Assembly (NCBI RefSeq): GCF_937129525.1
Contig: NZ_CAKZNK010000033.1
Span: 1 to 47,321 of the forward strand
DNA: 47,321 nucleotides
Reading direction: 5' to 3'
Source: an uncultured Chloroflexus sp.
GTDB lineage: Bacteria; Chloroflexota; Chloroflexia; Chloroflexales; Chloroflexaceae
Below the pieces are notes generated by a model, which was not told where the DNA came from, did no database searches, and saw only the letters and a program-made list of their open reading frames with translations. A program made the position numbers and the translations under genes. Below, one piece after another: positions 32,781 to 41,687 of this stretch. Numbering within the stretch: the first letter of the stretch is position 1; every line of letters begins with the position of its first letter.

Positions 32781-35438
32781 GTGACGACCGTCGCTGCGTC
32801 ACAAGCCCTGATCGATGAACTGCGCGCTGCGCTTGGCGCCCGCGCGGTCTTGACTGCGCCAGAAGATCTGCTGACCTATGACGCCGATGGCAGCATGATC
32901 GTTTCGCATTCGCCTGATGTGGTGGTGTTGCCCGAAACTGCCGAACAGGTTGCCGAGGCGGTGCGGCTGGCTGCGCGCGCCGGTATGCCGATCGTCGCCC
33001 GCGGCGCCGGTACCGGGGTTGCCGGCGGCGCAGTGCCACTGCGCGGTGGTATGCTGATCAGCACTGCTCGCATGGATAAAATCCTGGCGGTGGATATTCG
33101 CTCGCGAATTGCCATCGTGCAGCCCGGTGTGGTGAACGCCGACCTGAATACTAAATTGGCCCCGCTTGGTTATCAGTTTGCGCCCGATCCCTCCTCGCAA
33201 CGCGCCAGCACTATCGGCGGCAACATTGCCACCAACGCCGGCGGCCCCCATTGCCTCAAATATGGCGTTACCAGCAATCATGTGCTGGCCGTCGAAGTGG
33301 TTGATTATACCGGCCATCGTTACTGGACTGGCAATGGGGTGCTCGATCCGGTTGGTTATGATCTGACCGGCTTGATAGCCGGGAGCGAAGGTACGCTGGG
33401 CGTGGTGACGGCGGCAATGGTGCGCCTGACCCCCCTGCCAGAAGCGGTGCGCGTCGTCCTGGCGCTCTTTCCGACGGTAGTGGCCGCTGCGGCTGCGGTG
33501 AGTGCGGTCATTGCCGCCGGTTCATTGCCCACCTCGCTTGAGGTGATGGATCACAACGCGATTCGGGCTGTCAACAACGCCTACAACCTGGGATTGCCCG
33601 AAGATACTGGCACAACGGCGTTGATCATCGAAGTCGATGGCGTCAACGATGGTCTCGATGACCAGCTCGATCAGATTATCGCCATCTGTCGCGCTCACGG
33701 CGCCTTCGATCTGCGTCCGGCCCGCGATCCGGCTACGCAGGCCCGCGTCTGGACAGCGCGCAAGTCTGTGGCCGGCGCTATCAGACGGCTGGCTCCGGCG
33801 TATTATCTGGTTGATACAGTGGTACCGCGTACCCGGCTGCCGCTGATGATGGAACACGTCGAACGATTGCGGGTTGAGTATGGCATGGAGGTGTGCAACG
33901 TCTTTCATGCCGGTGACGGTAATCTGCATCCGCTTGTGCTCTACGATCCGCGTGATCCTGATCAGCGTCGCCGCGCTCACGACATTGCCGCCAGTGTGCT
34001 CGAGATCAGTATCGAACACGGTGGTGTTGTCAGTGGTGAGCACGGTATCGGCCTGGAAAAGTGTGAATACCTCTCGCGTTTCTTCTCGCCGGCAGAGCTG
34101 CAATTGCACGCCACAATCCATCAGGTTTTCAATCCAGGTGGCCTGTTCAACCCGGCTAAAATCTTTCCGCCCGATACGACGCCGGCGACATTGGCGGCTG
34201 CGCGCGCCGAACGGTTGCAGCGCTGCGATCCGGCCCGTGCCGTTGCTGCGCCTGCCCCCGGTGCACTGGTTGCGCCTGCCACACCGGCTGAAGCTGCTGC
34301 AATCATCAATGCCTGCCATCACGCCGGTCTGGTTGTCATCCCTACCGGGGGCATGACCGCGCGCTCGGCGACAGCGGTGACGGTTTCAACTGCTAACTGG
34401 CGCGGTCCTCTTATGTATGAGCCAGATGATTTGACGATCAAAGTGGCTGCTGGCACGACGCTGGCCGAATTGCAAGCTATGCTCACCCCTCATCGTCAGA
34501 TGCTGCCGCTCGATGTTGCCGATCCACAGCGCAGTCTGGGTAGTCTGGTGGCGACTGCGGTCGACGGCCCACGCCGGTTGGGCTACGGCTCGTTTCGTGA
34601 TTGGGCGCTGGCGCTCGAGGTGATCGAGCCAGACGGCGAACAGGTGCGCCTTGGCGCGCAGGTGGTGAAAAATGTGACCGGTTACGATCTGGTCAAGCTT
34701 TACGTGGGTAGCGCCGGTACACTTGGCCTGATCACGGCAGTGGCGCTAAAAGTCTTTCCCCTGCCACCGGCCAGCGCGACACTCATAGCGCGTTTGCCGA
34801 CAGTAACCGCAGCCTGCGCGTTGATCGATGCGCTGGCTGCTAGTCGCCTCCTTCCCACCGCCGTAGAATATCTGGCCGATGCCGATGGGATGGTGGTAGC
34901 GCTGCGCGCTGAAGGGCATCCTGCCGCAGTTGAACGCCATTTGCGCGAAGCGACGGAACTAGCCCATCAGCAGGGTGGCGTGGTAACTGAAGCGCGTGAG
35001 GCGGCTGAAACGGCCTTTTGGCAACAGACGGTTGCTCGCTACGCTCCGGTAATCGATCAAACCCTCTTGCGGCTAAGCGTCTGGCCGGCTCGCCTGGCTG
35101 CCGCGCTGCACACAATTGAGCAAGCAGCGCAACGTCAGCATGTGGCAGTAAGCGTGACTGCCCATGCGCTCAGCGGCATCATCTATCTGCAACTGTCCGG
35201 CGATCTGGCTGCGGTAGCGGCCTGTCACGCCGAATTATTTGCGGCGTTTCCGCAAACTCGTTTGCTCGCTGCGCCGTCCGGCTATAGCTCACCAGTGCCG
35301 GTGTGGGGTCAACCTCCCGCTGCGATCAACTGGATGCGCGCCCTCAAAGTAGCTATTGATCCGCACCAGCGGATGCATCCAACTGGGTTCTGGTTTGCTG
35401 ACAGCTCTGTTAACATACGAGAGGAGAACAACCCGTGA
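32781..35438 (+). CDS. Fused GlcD-GlcE glycolate/D-lactate oxidase
   Basis: An 885-residue protein joining both flavin subunits. Residues 1-465 match GlcD: ARGAGTGVAGGA, GGNIATNAGGPHCLKYG, NVFHAGDGNLHP, SGEHGIGLEK. Residues about 490-875 match GlcE: EPDDLTIKVAAG, VDGPRRLGYGSFRDWALALE, VTGYDLVKLYVGSAG. The linker between them is Ala/Pro-rich. The GlcE half has IPTGGMTARS where the separate GlcE has VPWGGGTQ, so FAD binding in that half may be altered. The start is GTG 32781 with GAGAGGAGAG upstream. Together with the separate GlcD/GlcE pair and one GlcF gene, this gives two oxidases sharing one Fe-S subunit, or one enzyme with two flavin modules. Confidence 0.9.
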   Translation: MTTVAASQALIDELRAALGARAVLTAPEDLLTYDADGSMIVSHSPDVVVLPETAEQVAEAVRLAARAGMPIVARGAGTGVAGGAVPLRGGMLISTARMDKILAVDIRSRIAIVQPGVVNADLNTKLAPLGYQFAPDPSSQRASTIGGNIATNAGGPHCLKYGVTSNHVLAVEVVDYTGHRYWTGNGVLDPVGYDLTGLIAGSEGTLGVVTAAMVRLTPLPEAVRVVLALFPTVVAAAAAVSAVIAAGSLPTSLEVMDHNAIRAVNNAYNLGLPEDTGTTALIIEVDGVNDGLDDQLDQIIAICRAHGAFDLRPARDPATQARVWTARKSVAGAIRRLAPAYYLVDTVVPRTRLPLMMEHVERLRVEYGMEVCNVFHAGDGNLHPLVLYDPRDPDQRRRAHDIAASVLEISIEHGGVVSGEHGIGLEKCEYLSRFFSPAELQLHATIHQVFNPGGLFNPAKIFPPDTTPATLAAARAERLQRCDPARAVAAPAPGALVAPATPAEAAAIINACHHAGLVVIPTGGMTARSATAVTVSTANWRGPLMYEPDDLTIKVAAGTTLAELQAMLTPHRQMLPLDVADPQRSLGSLVATAVDGPRRLGYGSFRDWALALEVIEPDGEQVRLGAQVVKNVTGYDLVKLYVGSAGTLGLITAVALKVFPLPPASATLIARLPTVTAACALIDALAASRLLPTAVEYLADADGMVVALRAEGHPAAVERHLREATELAHQQGGVVTEAREAAETAFWQQTVARYAPVIDQTLLRLSVWPARLAAALHTIEQAAQRQHVAVSVTAHALSGIIYLQLSGDLAAVAACHAELFAAFPQTRLLAAPSGYSSPVPVWGQPPAAINWMRALKVAIDPHQRMHPTGFWFADSSVNIREENNP

Positions 35439-36835
35439 CCGTCACTCAACCATCGTCACCACCTGCGCAGCCGGTCATTCCGTTGATCGGCTTTAGCGCG
35501 AAAGATAAACCAAGTTCTGACATTATCAATACCTGTGTCCATTGTGGATTGTGTCTGTCATCATGCCCAACCTATCGCGAAACAGGACTGGAGATGGCGT
35601 CACCCCGTGGACGCATCTATCTCATGAAAGCGGTAGATGAGGGCCGGATCAGTCTGGCCAGTGAAGTCTTTCAAGAGCAGATGAGTCTTTGTCTCAACTG
35701 TCGCGCCTGTGAAGCGGTGTGTCCGTCAGGCGTGCAGTATGGCGCGATCCTCGAAGCCAGCCGGGCGCAGATCGAGCAGGCTCGCGCCGGGAAAGCGGGG
35801 CCGCCGGCCACTCCTGGCGCGCCAGAGCCAAAGTTACCGCCGCGTCCACTCTGGCAGCGCGCGTTGCGTGGCGCAGTCTTCGGGGTCTTATTCAAACGCA
35901 TGGAAGTTTTTCGCCTCTTCTCGGCGATGATGCGCCTCTACCAGCGCAGCGGCGCGCAGTGGATCGCGCGCAAGAGTGGTATCCTCAAACTGCTCGGCCT
36001 GTCCGACACCGAAGCAATGTTGCCGCCGATCAGCGATCGCTTCAGCGTGCCGCAGGGTCAGATATTGCCGGCAGAAGGCGAGCGACGCTACAGTGTTGCG
36101 CTCCTTACCGGCTGCATCATGAGCACCGCTTTTGCTCATGTCCACGAAGCGACGATTCGCGTGTTGCGCAAGAACGGTTGTGAAGTGATCATTCCACCTG
36201 ATCAAGGCTGTTGTGGCGCCTTGCACACGCACGGCGGCGATCTCGATGGTGGGCGCGAACTGGCGCGGCGGAATATTGCCGCCTTTGAAGGGTTAGGGGT
36301 TGATGCGATCATCGTAAATGCTGCCGGCTGTGGCAGCACTCTGAAAGAGTACGGTCACCTTTTACACGACGATCCGGCGTGGCGTGAGCGAGCCGAACGG
36401 TTTAGCGCCAAAGTCAAGGATGTGCATGAATTTCTGGCCGGGATCGACTTCAACCGCAGTGCCCTGGGTCGACTCAACCTGACCGTCACCTATCAGGAGC
36501 CATGCCATCTCGTCCATGCGCAGCGGATTAGCGCGCAACCGCGCGTCTTGCTCACGGCAATTCCTGGTCTGACCCTGAAAGAGATGCCCGAATCGTCGCT
36601 CTGTTGCGGGAGCGCCGGCATTTACAACGTGACCCAACCCGAAATGGCAATGAGTCTCGGCGCGCGCAAGATCGATAATGCGCTTACTACCGGGGCCGAG
36701 ATCATTGCTACCGCTAATCCCGGCTGCGCTTTGCAACTGGCCGGCGAATTGCGTCGGCGCGGCAAAGATGTACAGGTGCGTTATATTATCGAATTGCTCG
36801 ATGAGTCGTATCGAGTCTTCGCAGCTACTCCCTGA
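35435..36835 (+). CDS. glcF: Iron-sulfur subunit GlcF of glycolate/D-lactate oxidase
   Basis: A 466-residue protein. Two ferredoxin-type 4Fe-4S motifs are at C34-C37-C40-C44 and C86-C89-C92-C96. Two CCG domains follow (PDQGCCGALHTHGG, then PESSLCCGSAGIYN with upstream EPCHLVH), which in this family bind a noncanonical cluster for electron transfer to quinone. A Pro-rich loop near residue 120 separates the parts. GTG 35435 overlaps the stop of the fused gene (GTGA) and follows GAGAGGAG. It is the only Fe-S partner in the operon, so it probably serves both flavin modules. Confidence 0.92.
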   Translation: MTVTQPSSPPAQPVIPLIGFSAKDKPSSDIINTCVHCGLCLSSCPTYRETGLEMASPRGRIYLMKAVDEGRISLASEVFQEQMSLCLNCRACEAVCPSGVQYGAILEASRAQIEQARAGKAGPPATPGAPEPKLPPRPLWQRALRGAVFGVLFKRMEVFRLFSAMMRLYQRSGAQWIARKSGILKLLGLSDTEAMLPPISDRFSVPQGQILPAEGERRYSVALLTGCIMSTAFAHVHEATIRVLRKNGCEVIIPPDQGCCGALHTHGGDLDGGRELARRNIAAFEGLGVDAIIVNAAGCGSTLKEYGHLLHDDPAWRERAERFSAKVKDVHEFLAGIDFNRSALGRLNLTVTYQEPCHLVHAQRISAQPRVLLTAIPGLTLKEMPESSLCCGSAGIYNVTQPEMAMSLGARKIDNALTTGAEIIATANPGCALQLAGELRRRGKDVQVRYIIELLDESYRVFAATP

Positions 36836-36862
36836 CAATTCTGGCAAGCGATTTCTAACAGT

Positions 36863-36901
36863 CCTGTGCAGCGAAACCGCGATGGATTTGCGCTGCACAG
36901 G
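36863..36901 (+). terminator. Strong hairpin after glcF, likely terminator or processing site
   Basis: A perfect 11-base stem, CCTGTGCAGCG (36863-36873) with CGCTGCACAGG (36891-36901), has a 17-base loop. No real U-run follows (GCTTGTTCATGTT), so it may stop transcription weakly or protect the mRNA end. The 383 bases from 36836 to 37218 hold this hairpin, two -10-like sites and an inverted repeat, but no convincing gene. Confidence 0.5.
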
Positions 36902-36939
36902 GCTTGTTCATGTTGCGCGTTTACTGCAAGGTATGCTAC

Positions 36940-36945
36940 TATAAT
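36940..36945 (+). promoter_or_regulatory. Distal -10 box before the act-cox operon
   Basis: A perfect TATAAT. A good -35 at the right distance is not seen; TTGCGC at 36913 is too far. It lies about 275 bases before the actB start and may be a weak or factor-dependent promoter. Confidence 0.3.
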
Positions 36946-37093
36946 TGCACTAATTGGCACAAATATCGCTCCATTGCGCTCACAACGTCACCTGGAGCCG
37001 CGCAGAAGTCTGCAGATCAGTTACGATAACTCGACCCCGGATCGTCTGTCTGGAAGAAATACCATTCCTGATAGATACCAAATTGAGATGCAG

Positions 37094-37139
37094 GAAGTAT
37101 CAGGTTCGTAACATTGATCGAGCATACTTCTGCTATAAT
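37094..37139 (+). promoter_or_regulatory. Extended -10 promoter with inverted-repeat operator before actB
   Basis: TGC-TATAAT at 37131-37139 is a perfect extended -10. Just upstream, GAAGTAT (37094-37100) and its complement ATACTTC (37124-37130) flank 23 bases that cover the -35 region. The half-sites are 30 bases apart centre to centre, about three helical turns, so a dimeric regulator could bridge them and control the respiratory operon. The predicted leader is about 70 bases to the ATG at 37219, without a strong ribosome site. Confidence 0.45.
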
Positions 37140-37218
37140 CGAGAGCGATAAGCTGTGCCTAAAATCACAAGTTTGAGGGCGGATTTGGAACCGCTGTTTA
37201 TCTAGTCTGGCCACGCCA

Positions 37219-40200
37219 ATGAGTGAGATCAATCTTCACCCTGCCGCGCGCGAAATTGAAGCGGCGCGCGCACAACTCCAACAGGCGCGGGGCAAGCAGT
37301 TCTGGCGCTCGCTCGACCAGTTAGTCGATACGCCGGCCTTTCGGGAACTGATTGCGCGTGAGTTTCCGCAAGGCGCGAGTGAGCTGGCCGATCCGGTGTC
37401 GCGTCGCACCTTCCTCAAATTGATGGGTGCATCGCTGGCGCTAGCCGGCCTGTCAGGCTGTACATTTGCCATCAAGCAACCGCAAGAACAGGTAGCGCCG
37501 TTCGCCCGTGCTCCCCGTGATCAGATACCCGGTATTCCCAATTTTTACGCGACTGCAGTTACGCTCGATGGGTTTGCGCTTGGCGTGACGGTAAAGAGTC
37601 GCGAAGGGCGTCCAGTGAAGATCGAGGGCAATCCGGCCCATCCAGCCAGTCTGGGGGCGACAGATGCTTTTGCGCAGGCAGAGCTGCTGGCGCTCTACGA
37701 TCCTGAGCGGCCTGAAACGGTGCGGCGCCAGGGCCTGATCAGCACGTGGGAGGCCTTCGTTACCGCTATCACCGAGACGTTGCAGGTACAGCGCGCCTTG
37801 CAGGGGCAAGGGATGCGTCTGTTGACGCCGACGATTACCTCGCCGACACTGCGCGCTCAGATCGAAGAGCTGCTGACCAATTTCCCGGCAGCGCGCTGGA
37901 TTCAGTTCGATCCGGTTGGGCGGAGCAACACCTACGCTGGTGCCGCACTGGCTTTTGGCGCTCCTTATGAGCCGCGCTACAACTTTGCTGTCGCCGATGT
38001 CGTGCTCGCTCTTGACGCTGATTTCGTCAGCGAAGGCCCTGGGCGCGTGCGCTATGCCCGCGATCTGATGCAGCGCCGGCGCGTCCGGGCTGGGACGGAA
38101 TCGATGAGCCGGTTGTATGTCGCCGAACCGGTCTTCTCACCGACTGGCGCAATTGCTGATCATCGCCTGGCTGTGCCAGCAGGTTTGATCGGTCAGATCG
38201 CTGCGGCAGTCGCTCAAGGTTTGGATGTATCGGCAGTTGCGCCGGCAACCGGTCTGACAGCGACCCAGCAGCAGTGGGTGGATGCAGTCGTCGCCGATCT
38301 GCGTCGCGCTGGCAATCGAGCAGTGGTGGTGGTTGGCGAGGCCCAGCCGCCGGTAGTCCACGCAATTGCGCACGCGATCAATCTTCAGCTTGGCGCAGTG
38401 GGCACGACCATTGAGTATACCGAACCGGTTGCCCAGCCGACTGATCCCCAGGCGCTCGCCGAACTGGTCAACGACCTGCGCGCCGGTAGCGTTGAGCTGC
38501 TGGTCATTATTGACAGCAATCCGGCCTTCACTGCGCCCGCCGATCTCGGTTTTGCCGAAGCGATGCGACAGGCCAAGCAGGTTGTGGCGCTCAATCCCTA
38601 CGAAGACGAGACCGCAGCGCTGGCAACGTGGTTTATCCCGCTGTCTCATCCGCTCGAGTCCTGGTCGGATGCGCGCGCCTATGATGGTACTGCCAGTATC
38701 GTGCAGCCGTTGATCAGCCCACTGTATAGCTCGCGCACTGCTCACGAGTTGCTGGCGGTGCTGAATGGCAACATCGGCGCGACCGATTACGACCTTGTGC
38801 GGGCTTACTGGCAACAGCAAACCGGGTTGGAAGATGCCGCCGCTTTTGACGACTTCTTCAAGCGCGCACTGAGCGCCGGCGTTATTGAAGAATCTCGCTT
38901 TGCGCCGGTGTCGGTAACACTTGTGCCGGATCTCCGTCTGCAAGCGCCGACTCCCTCGGACGGCATCGAACTGATCTTCCGTCCCGATCCGGCAATCTGG
39001 GATGGGCGCTTTGCCAATAATGGCTGGTTGCAAGAACTGCCTCGCCCAATGACCAAGCTAACCTGGGATAACGCCGCGCTGGTCAGCCCGCGCACGGCGA
39101 TCCGCTTGCTTAACCTGCCCTTCGATCCGGCCAGCCTGACTGCCCCTGGCCGTGCCCGTGAACAGGCGCTTGAGCGGTTGGCTGGTGAAAACGGGCGGAT
39201 GATAGATGTCACAACCCCGGTAGGGACGTTGCGCCTGCCGATCTGGATTGTGCCCGGTCACGCTGATGACACAATCACAGTGACATTAGGGTACGGTCGC
39301 AGCCACGGTGGTCGCGTGGCTGAAGGCGCCGGCTTCAATACCTATCGCCTGCGCCAGAGCGCCAGCCCGTGGCTGGTATCTGGTGTGACGGTGACGGCGA
39401 CTAACGAGCGCTATCTGCTGGTCAGCACCCAGGATCACTGGACGCTGGAAGGGCGTGATGTTGTGCGCGCTGGCGAATTTGCCCGCTTCAAGGAAGACCC
39501 GAAGTATATTGCGAAAGAGGTCTACACCGAGAAGTATGGCTCGCCGGAGCAGAAGCCGAAGTACCAGTCGTTGCTCCCCGGTTTCGACTATAGCACCGGC
39601 AACCAGTGGGGCATGGTCATTGATCTGTCAGCCTGTATTGGGTGTAATGCCTGTGTGGTTGCCTGCCAGGCTGAAAATAACATTCCCATCGTCGGCAAGG
39701 AAGAGGTGGCACGCGGGCGCGAGATGCACTGGATCCGCATCGATCGCTACTACGCCGGCGAAGATCTCGACAATCCCGAAGCGTATATGATGCCGATGAC
39801 CTGTGCGCACTGCGAGCAGGCGCCATGCGAGCTGGTATGCCCGGTGGCGGCGACTGTGCATGATGCCGAAGGTCTCAACAACATGGTCTACAACCGGTGT
39901 GTCGGCACCAAGTACTGCTCGAACAACTGTCCCTTCAAAGTGCGCCGGTTCAACTTCCTCCAGTATAGTGACCTGACCTCTGAGAGTCTGAAGTTGATGC
40001 GCAATCCCGAAGTGACGGTGCGCAACCGGGGCGTAATGGAAAAGTGCAGCTACTGTGTGCAACGCATCAGCGCTGCGCGCATCCGCGCCAAGGTTGAGGG
40101 CAATCGGCCCATTCGCGATGGCGAGGTTGTCACTGCCTGTCAGCAAGTCTGCCCGACCGAAGCAATTATCTTCGGCAATATCAACGATCCGAACAGCCAG

Positions 40201-40332
40201 GTGGCTCAGATCAAGCAACAACCGCACAATTACACGGTGTTTGATGAGCTGAATCTCAAGCCGCGCACGAGCTATCTGGCCCGGGTGCGCAATCCTGGTG
40301 AGGGGCTTGATGGCGGCCACAGTGCAGGGTAG
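37219..40332 (+). CDS. actB: Alternative complex III subunit ActB (molybdopterin-oxidoreductase-like/Fe-S fusion)
   Basis: A 1037-residue protein. An extended N-terminal region (QFWRSLDQLVDTPAFREL) leads to a Tat signal SRRTFLK (residues 61-67), and LSGC with C81 is a possible lipobox. Residues about 95-770 resemble the molybdopterin-oxidoreductase fold, which in known ActB holds no cofactor. Residues about 790-1010 are a ferredoxin-like domain with four Cys groups, starting C806-C809-C812-C816, then CAHCEQAPCELVC, YCSNNCP with CSYC, and CQQVCP. In characterised complexes these form three 4Fe-4S and one 3Fe-4S cluster and pass electrons toward the haems. It heads the respiratory operon; ActC, its usual quinol-binding partner, is missing from the window. 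Confidence 0.93.
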   Translation: MSEINLHPAAREIEAARAQLQQARGKQFWRSLDQLVDTPAFRELIAREFPQGASELADPVSRRTFLKLMGASLALAGLSGCTFAIKQPQEQVAPFARAPRDQIPGIPNFYATAVTLDGFALGVTVKSREGRPVKIEGNPAHPASLGATDAFAQAELLALYDPERPETVRRQGLISTWEAFVTAITETLQVQRALQGQGMRLLTPTITSPTLRAQIEELLTNFPAARWIQFDPVGRSNTYAGAALAFGAPYEPRYNFAVADVVLALDADFVSEGPGRVRYARDLMQRRRVRAGTESMSRLYVAEPVFSPTGAIADHRLAVPAGLIGQIAAAVAQGLDVSAVAPATGLTATQQQWVDAVVADLRRAGNRAVVVVGEAQPPVVHAIAHAINLQLGAVGTTIEYTEPVAQPTDPQALAELVNDLRAGSVELLVIIDSNPAFTAPADLGFAEAMRQAKQVVALNPYEDETAALATWFIPLSHPLESWSDARAYDGTASIVQPLISPLYSSRTAHELLAVLNGNIGATDYDLVRAYWQQQTGLEDAAAFDDFFKRALSAGVIEESRFAPVSVTLVPDLRLQAPTPSDGIELIFRPDPAIWDGRFANNGWLQELPRPMTKLTWDNAALVSPRTAIRLLNLPFDPASLTAPGRAREQALERLAGENGRMIDVTTPVGTLRLPIWIVPGHADDTITVTLGYGRSHGGRVAEGAGFNTYRLRQSASPWLVSGVTVTATNERYLLVSTQDHWTLEGRDVVRAGEFARFKEDPKYIAKEVYTEKYGSPEQKPKYQSLLPGFDYSTGNQWGMVIDLSACIGCNACVVACQAENNIPIVGKEEVARGREMHWIRIDRYYAGEDLDNPEAYMMPMTCAHCEQAPCELVCPVAATVHDAEGLNNMVYNRCVGTKYCSNNCPFKVRRFNFLQYSDLTSESLKLMRNPEVTVRNRGVMEKCSYCVQRISAARIRAKVEGNRPIRDGEVVTACQQVCPTEAIIFGNINDPNSQVAQIKQQPHNYTVFDELNLKPRTSYLARVRNPGEGLDGGHSAG

Positions 40333-40381
40333 CAGCAGGCCGGCTGAAGTACCGGTCGGCGTTAGAAACGAGCATAGGCGT

Positions 40382-40987
40382 ATGGTGAACTCTGTTCGCA
40401 AGTCATTCTTCACCCGCGTGGCGCGGCTGGCGTGGCTGCCGCTCTGCCTGTTGCTGGTTGCATGCCACGTTGATATGTACGACCAGCCAAAGTACAAGCC
40501 AAACGATGTCAGTACGTTCTTTCCCGATGGCCGGGCGATGCAACCACCGCCGGCTAATACGGTGCCATTAAATAGCTATAATCCCGAGTCGCCGCTGATG
40601 ACCGGGCGGATCGAAGGGCAGTTGGCCGATCAACTGCCACCCGAACTGAAGCTTGATGCCGCCCTGCTGGCGCACGGCCAGTCGCGCTACAACGCCTTCT
40701 GCGCGCCGTGTCATGGACTGGTTGGCGATGGGCAAGGCGTCATTGCTTACCGCGGCCCTTTGACCGTGCCCAGTCTGCATAATGATCGCCTGCGCAATGC
40801 GCAGATCGGTTATTTCTTTGATGTGATCACCAATGGCATCGGCAAAATGTACAGCTATGCTTCGCGGATCCCGCCTGAAGATCGCTGGGCAATTGCCGCC
40901 TACATCCGCGCCCTGCAACTGAGTCAAAATGCCGATGTCGCTTTGTTAAGCGAGGCTGAGCTGCAGCAAGTTAGAGCCGGCCGCTAG
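40382..40987 (+). CDS. actE: Alternative complex III subunit ActE, monohaem cytochrome c lipoprotein
   Basis: A 201-residue protein with a lipoprotein signal (LLLVAC, C28). The segment MYDQPKYKPNDVSTFFPDG is typical of ActE. One haem site C107-A-P-C110-H111 follows. A Met in the GIGKMYSYA segment near residue 156 is the likely axial ligand. ActE is the mobile-like monohaem subunit that passes electrons from the ActB/ActA core to the next acceptor, here probably the CuA domain of the cox2 protein. ATG 40382 lies 49 bases after the ActB stop; no strong ribosome site is seen. Confidence 0.9.
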   Translation: MVNSVRKSFFTRVARLAWLPLCLLLVACHVDMYDQPKYKPNDVSTFFPDGRAMQPPPANTVPLNSYNPESPLMTGRIEGQLADQLPPELKLDAALLAHGQSRYNAFCAPCHGLVGDGQGVIAYRGPLTVPSLHNDRLRNAQIGYFFDVITNGIGKMYSYASRIPPEDRWAIAAYIRALQLSQNADVALLSEAELQQVRAGR

Positions 40988-41011
40988 GCTAGAGAGCGAG
41001 AGACGCGACGT

Positions 41012-41674
41012 ATGTCTGCCCAAATCTTTCCGCGCAATGCAAATGCGATCTTTCTGGCCAGCCTCTTTGGCCTTGTGATGCTGGTGGTTGGTACAATCGC
41101 GGCAATGGTCGGATTTTACCTCTCGCCGTGGTACACTGATGTTGGTATTGCCAAGGCCCAGCCGGTTCCATTCAGCCACAAGCACCACGTTAGCGAGCTA
41201 AAAATCGATTGCCGCTATTGTCACGCGACGGTTGAAAAGGCGGCAACTGCCGGTTTCCCGGCCACTGAAACCTGTATGTCGTGCCACTCGCAAGTGTGGA
41301 CAACCAGCCCGTTGCTGGAAGTGGTACGTACCAGTTATCAGACTGGTGAGCCGGTAGTATGGAACCGTATCTATGATTTGCCCGATTTCGTCTACTTTAA
41401 TCATTCGATCCACGTAGCGAAGGGCATCGGTTGTAGCTCGTGCCATGGCCGAATTGACCAGCAACAACTGGCGGCGAAGGCGCAACCCCTTTACATGGGA
41501 TGGTGCCTCGGCTGCCACCGCGCGCCAGAAGACTATATTCGCCCCCGCGAGGAAGTCTTCAATATGGAATGGGACGTTAATGCATTGTCGTTGGCTGAGC
41601 GCCGGCAGTTGGTGATCGAATATCAGATTCCCACTGATGGCCAGTTAACTAACTGCTTCGTGTGCCACCGCTAG
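41012..41674 (+). CDS. actA: Alternative complex III subunit ActA, pentahaem cytochrome c
   Basis: A 220-residue protein with an uncleaved N-terminal helix (residues about 13-37) and five CxxCH sites: C67/H71, C88/H92, C141/H145, C165/H169 and C215/H219. It matches the pentahaem ActA subunit, which spans from the membrane into the periplasm and relays electrons between the Fe-S subunit and ActE. The stop at 41672-41674 overlaps the ribosome site of the next gene. Confidence 0.92.
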   Translation: MSAQIFPRNANAIFLASLFGLVMLVVGTIAAMVGFYLSPWYTDVGIAKAQPVPFSHKHHVSELKIDCRYCHATVEKAATAGFPATETCMSCHSQVWTTSPLLEVVRTSYQTGEPVVWNRIYDLPDFVYFNHSIHVAKGIGCSSCHGRIDQQQLAAKAQPLYMGWCLGCHRAPEDYIRPREEVFNMEWDVNALSLAERRQLVIEYQIPTDGQLTNCFVCHR

Positions 41675-41687
41675 AGGAGAGTTGTAC

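Noticed and set aside
38137-39033. Long minus-strand open frame opposite actB
   Set aside because: It has no recognisable motif, lies opposite a strongly supported gene, and its codons follow from the GC bias of the plus-strand gene.
40298-40381. Earlier start for ActE inside actB
   Set aside because: ATG 40382 gives a proper lipoprotein signal with the lipobox at residue 28; the longer form would bury it.
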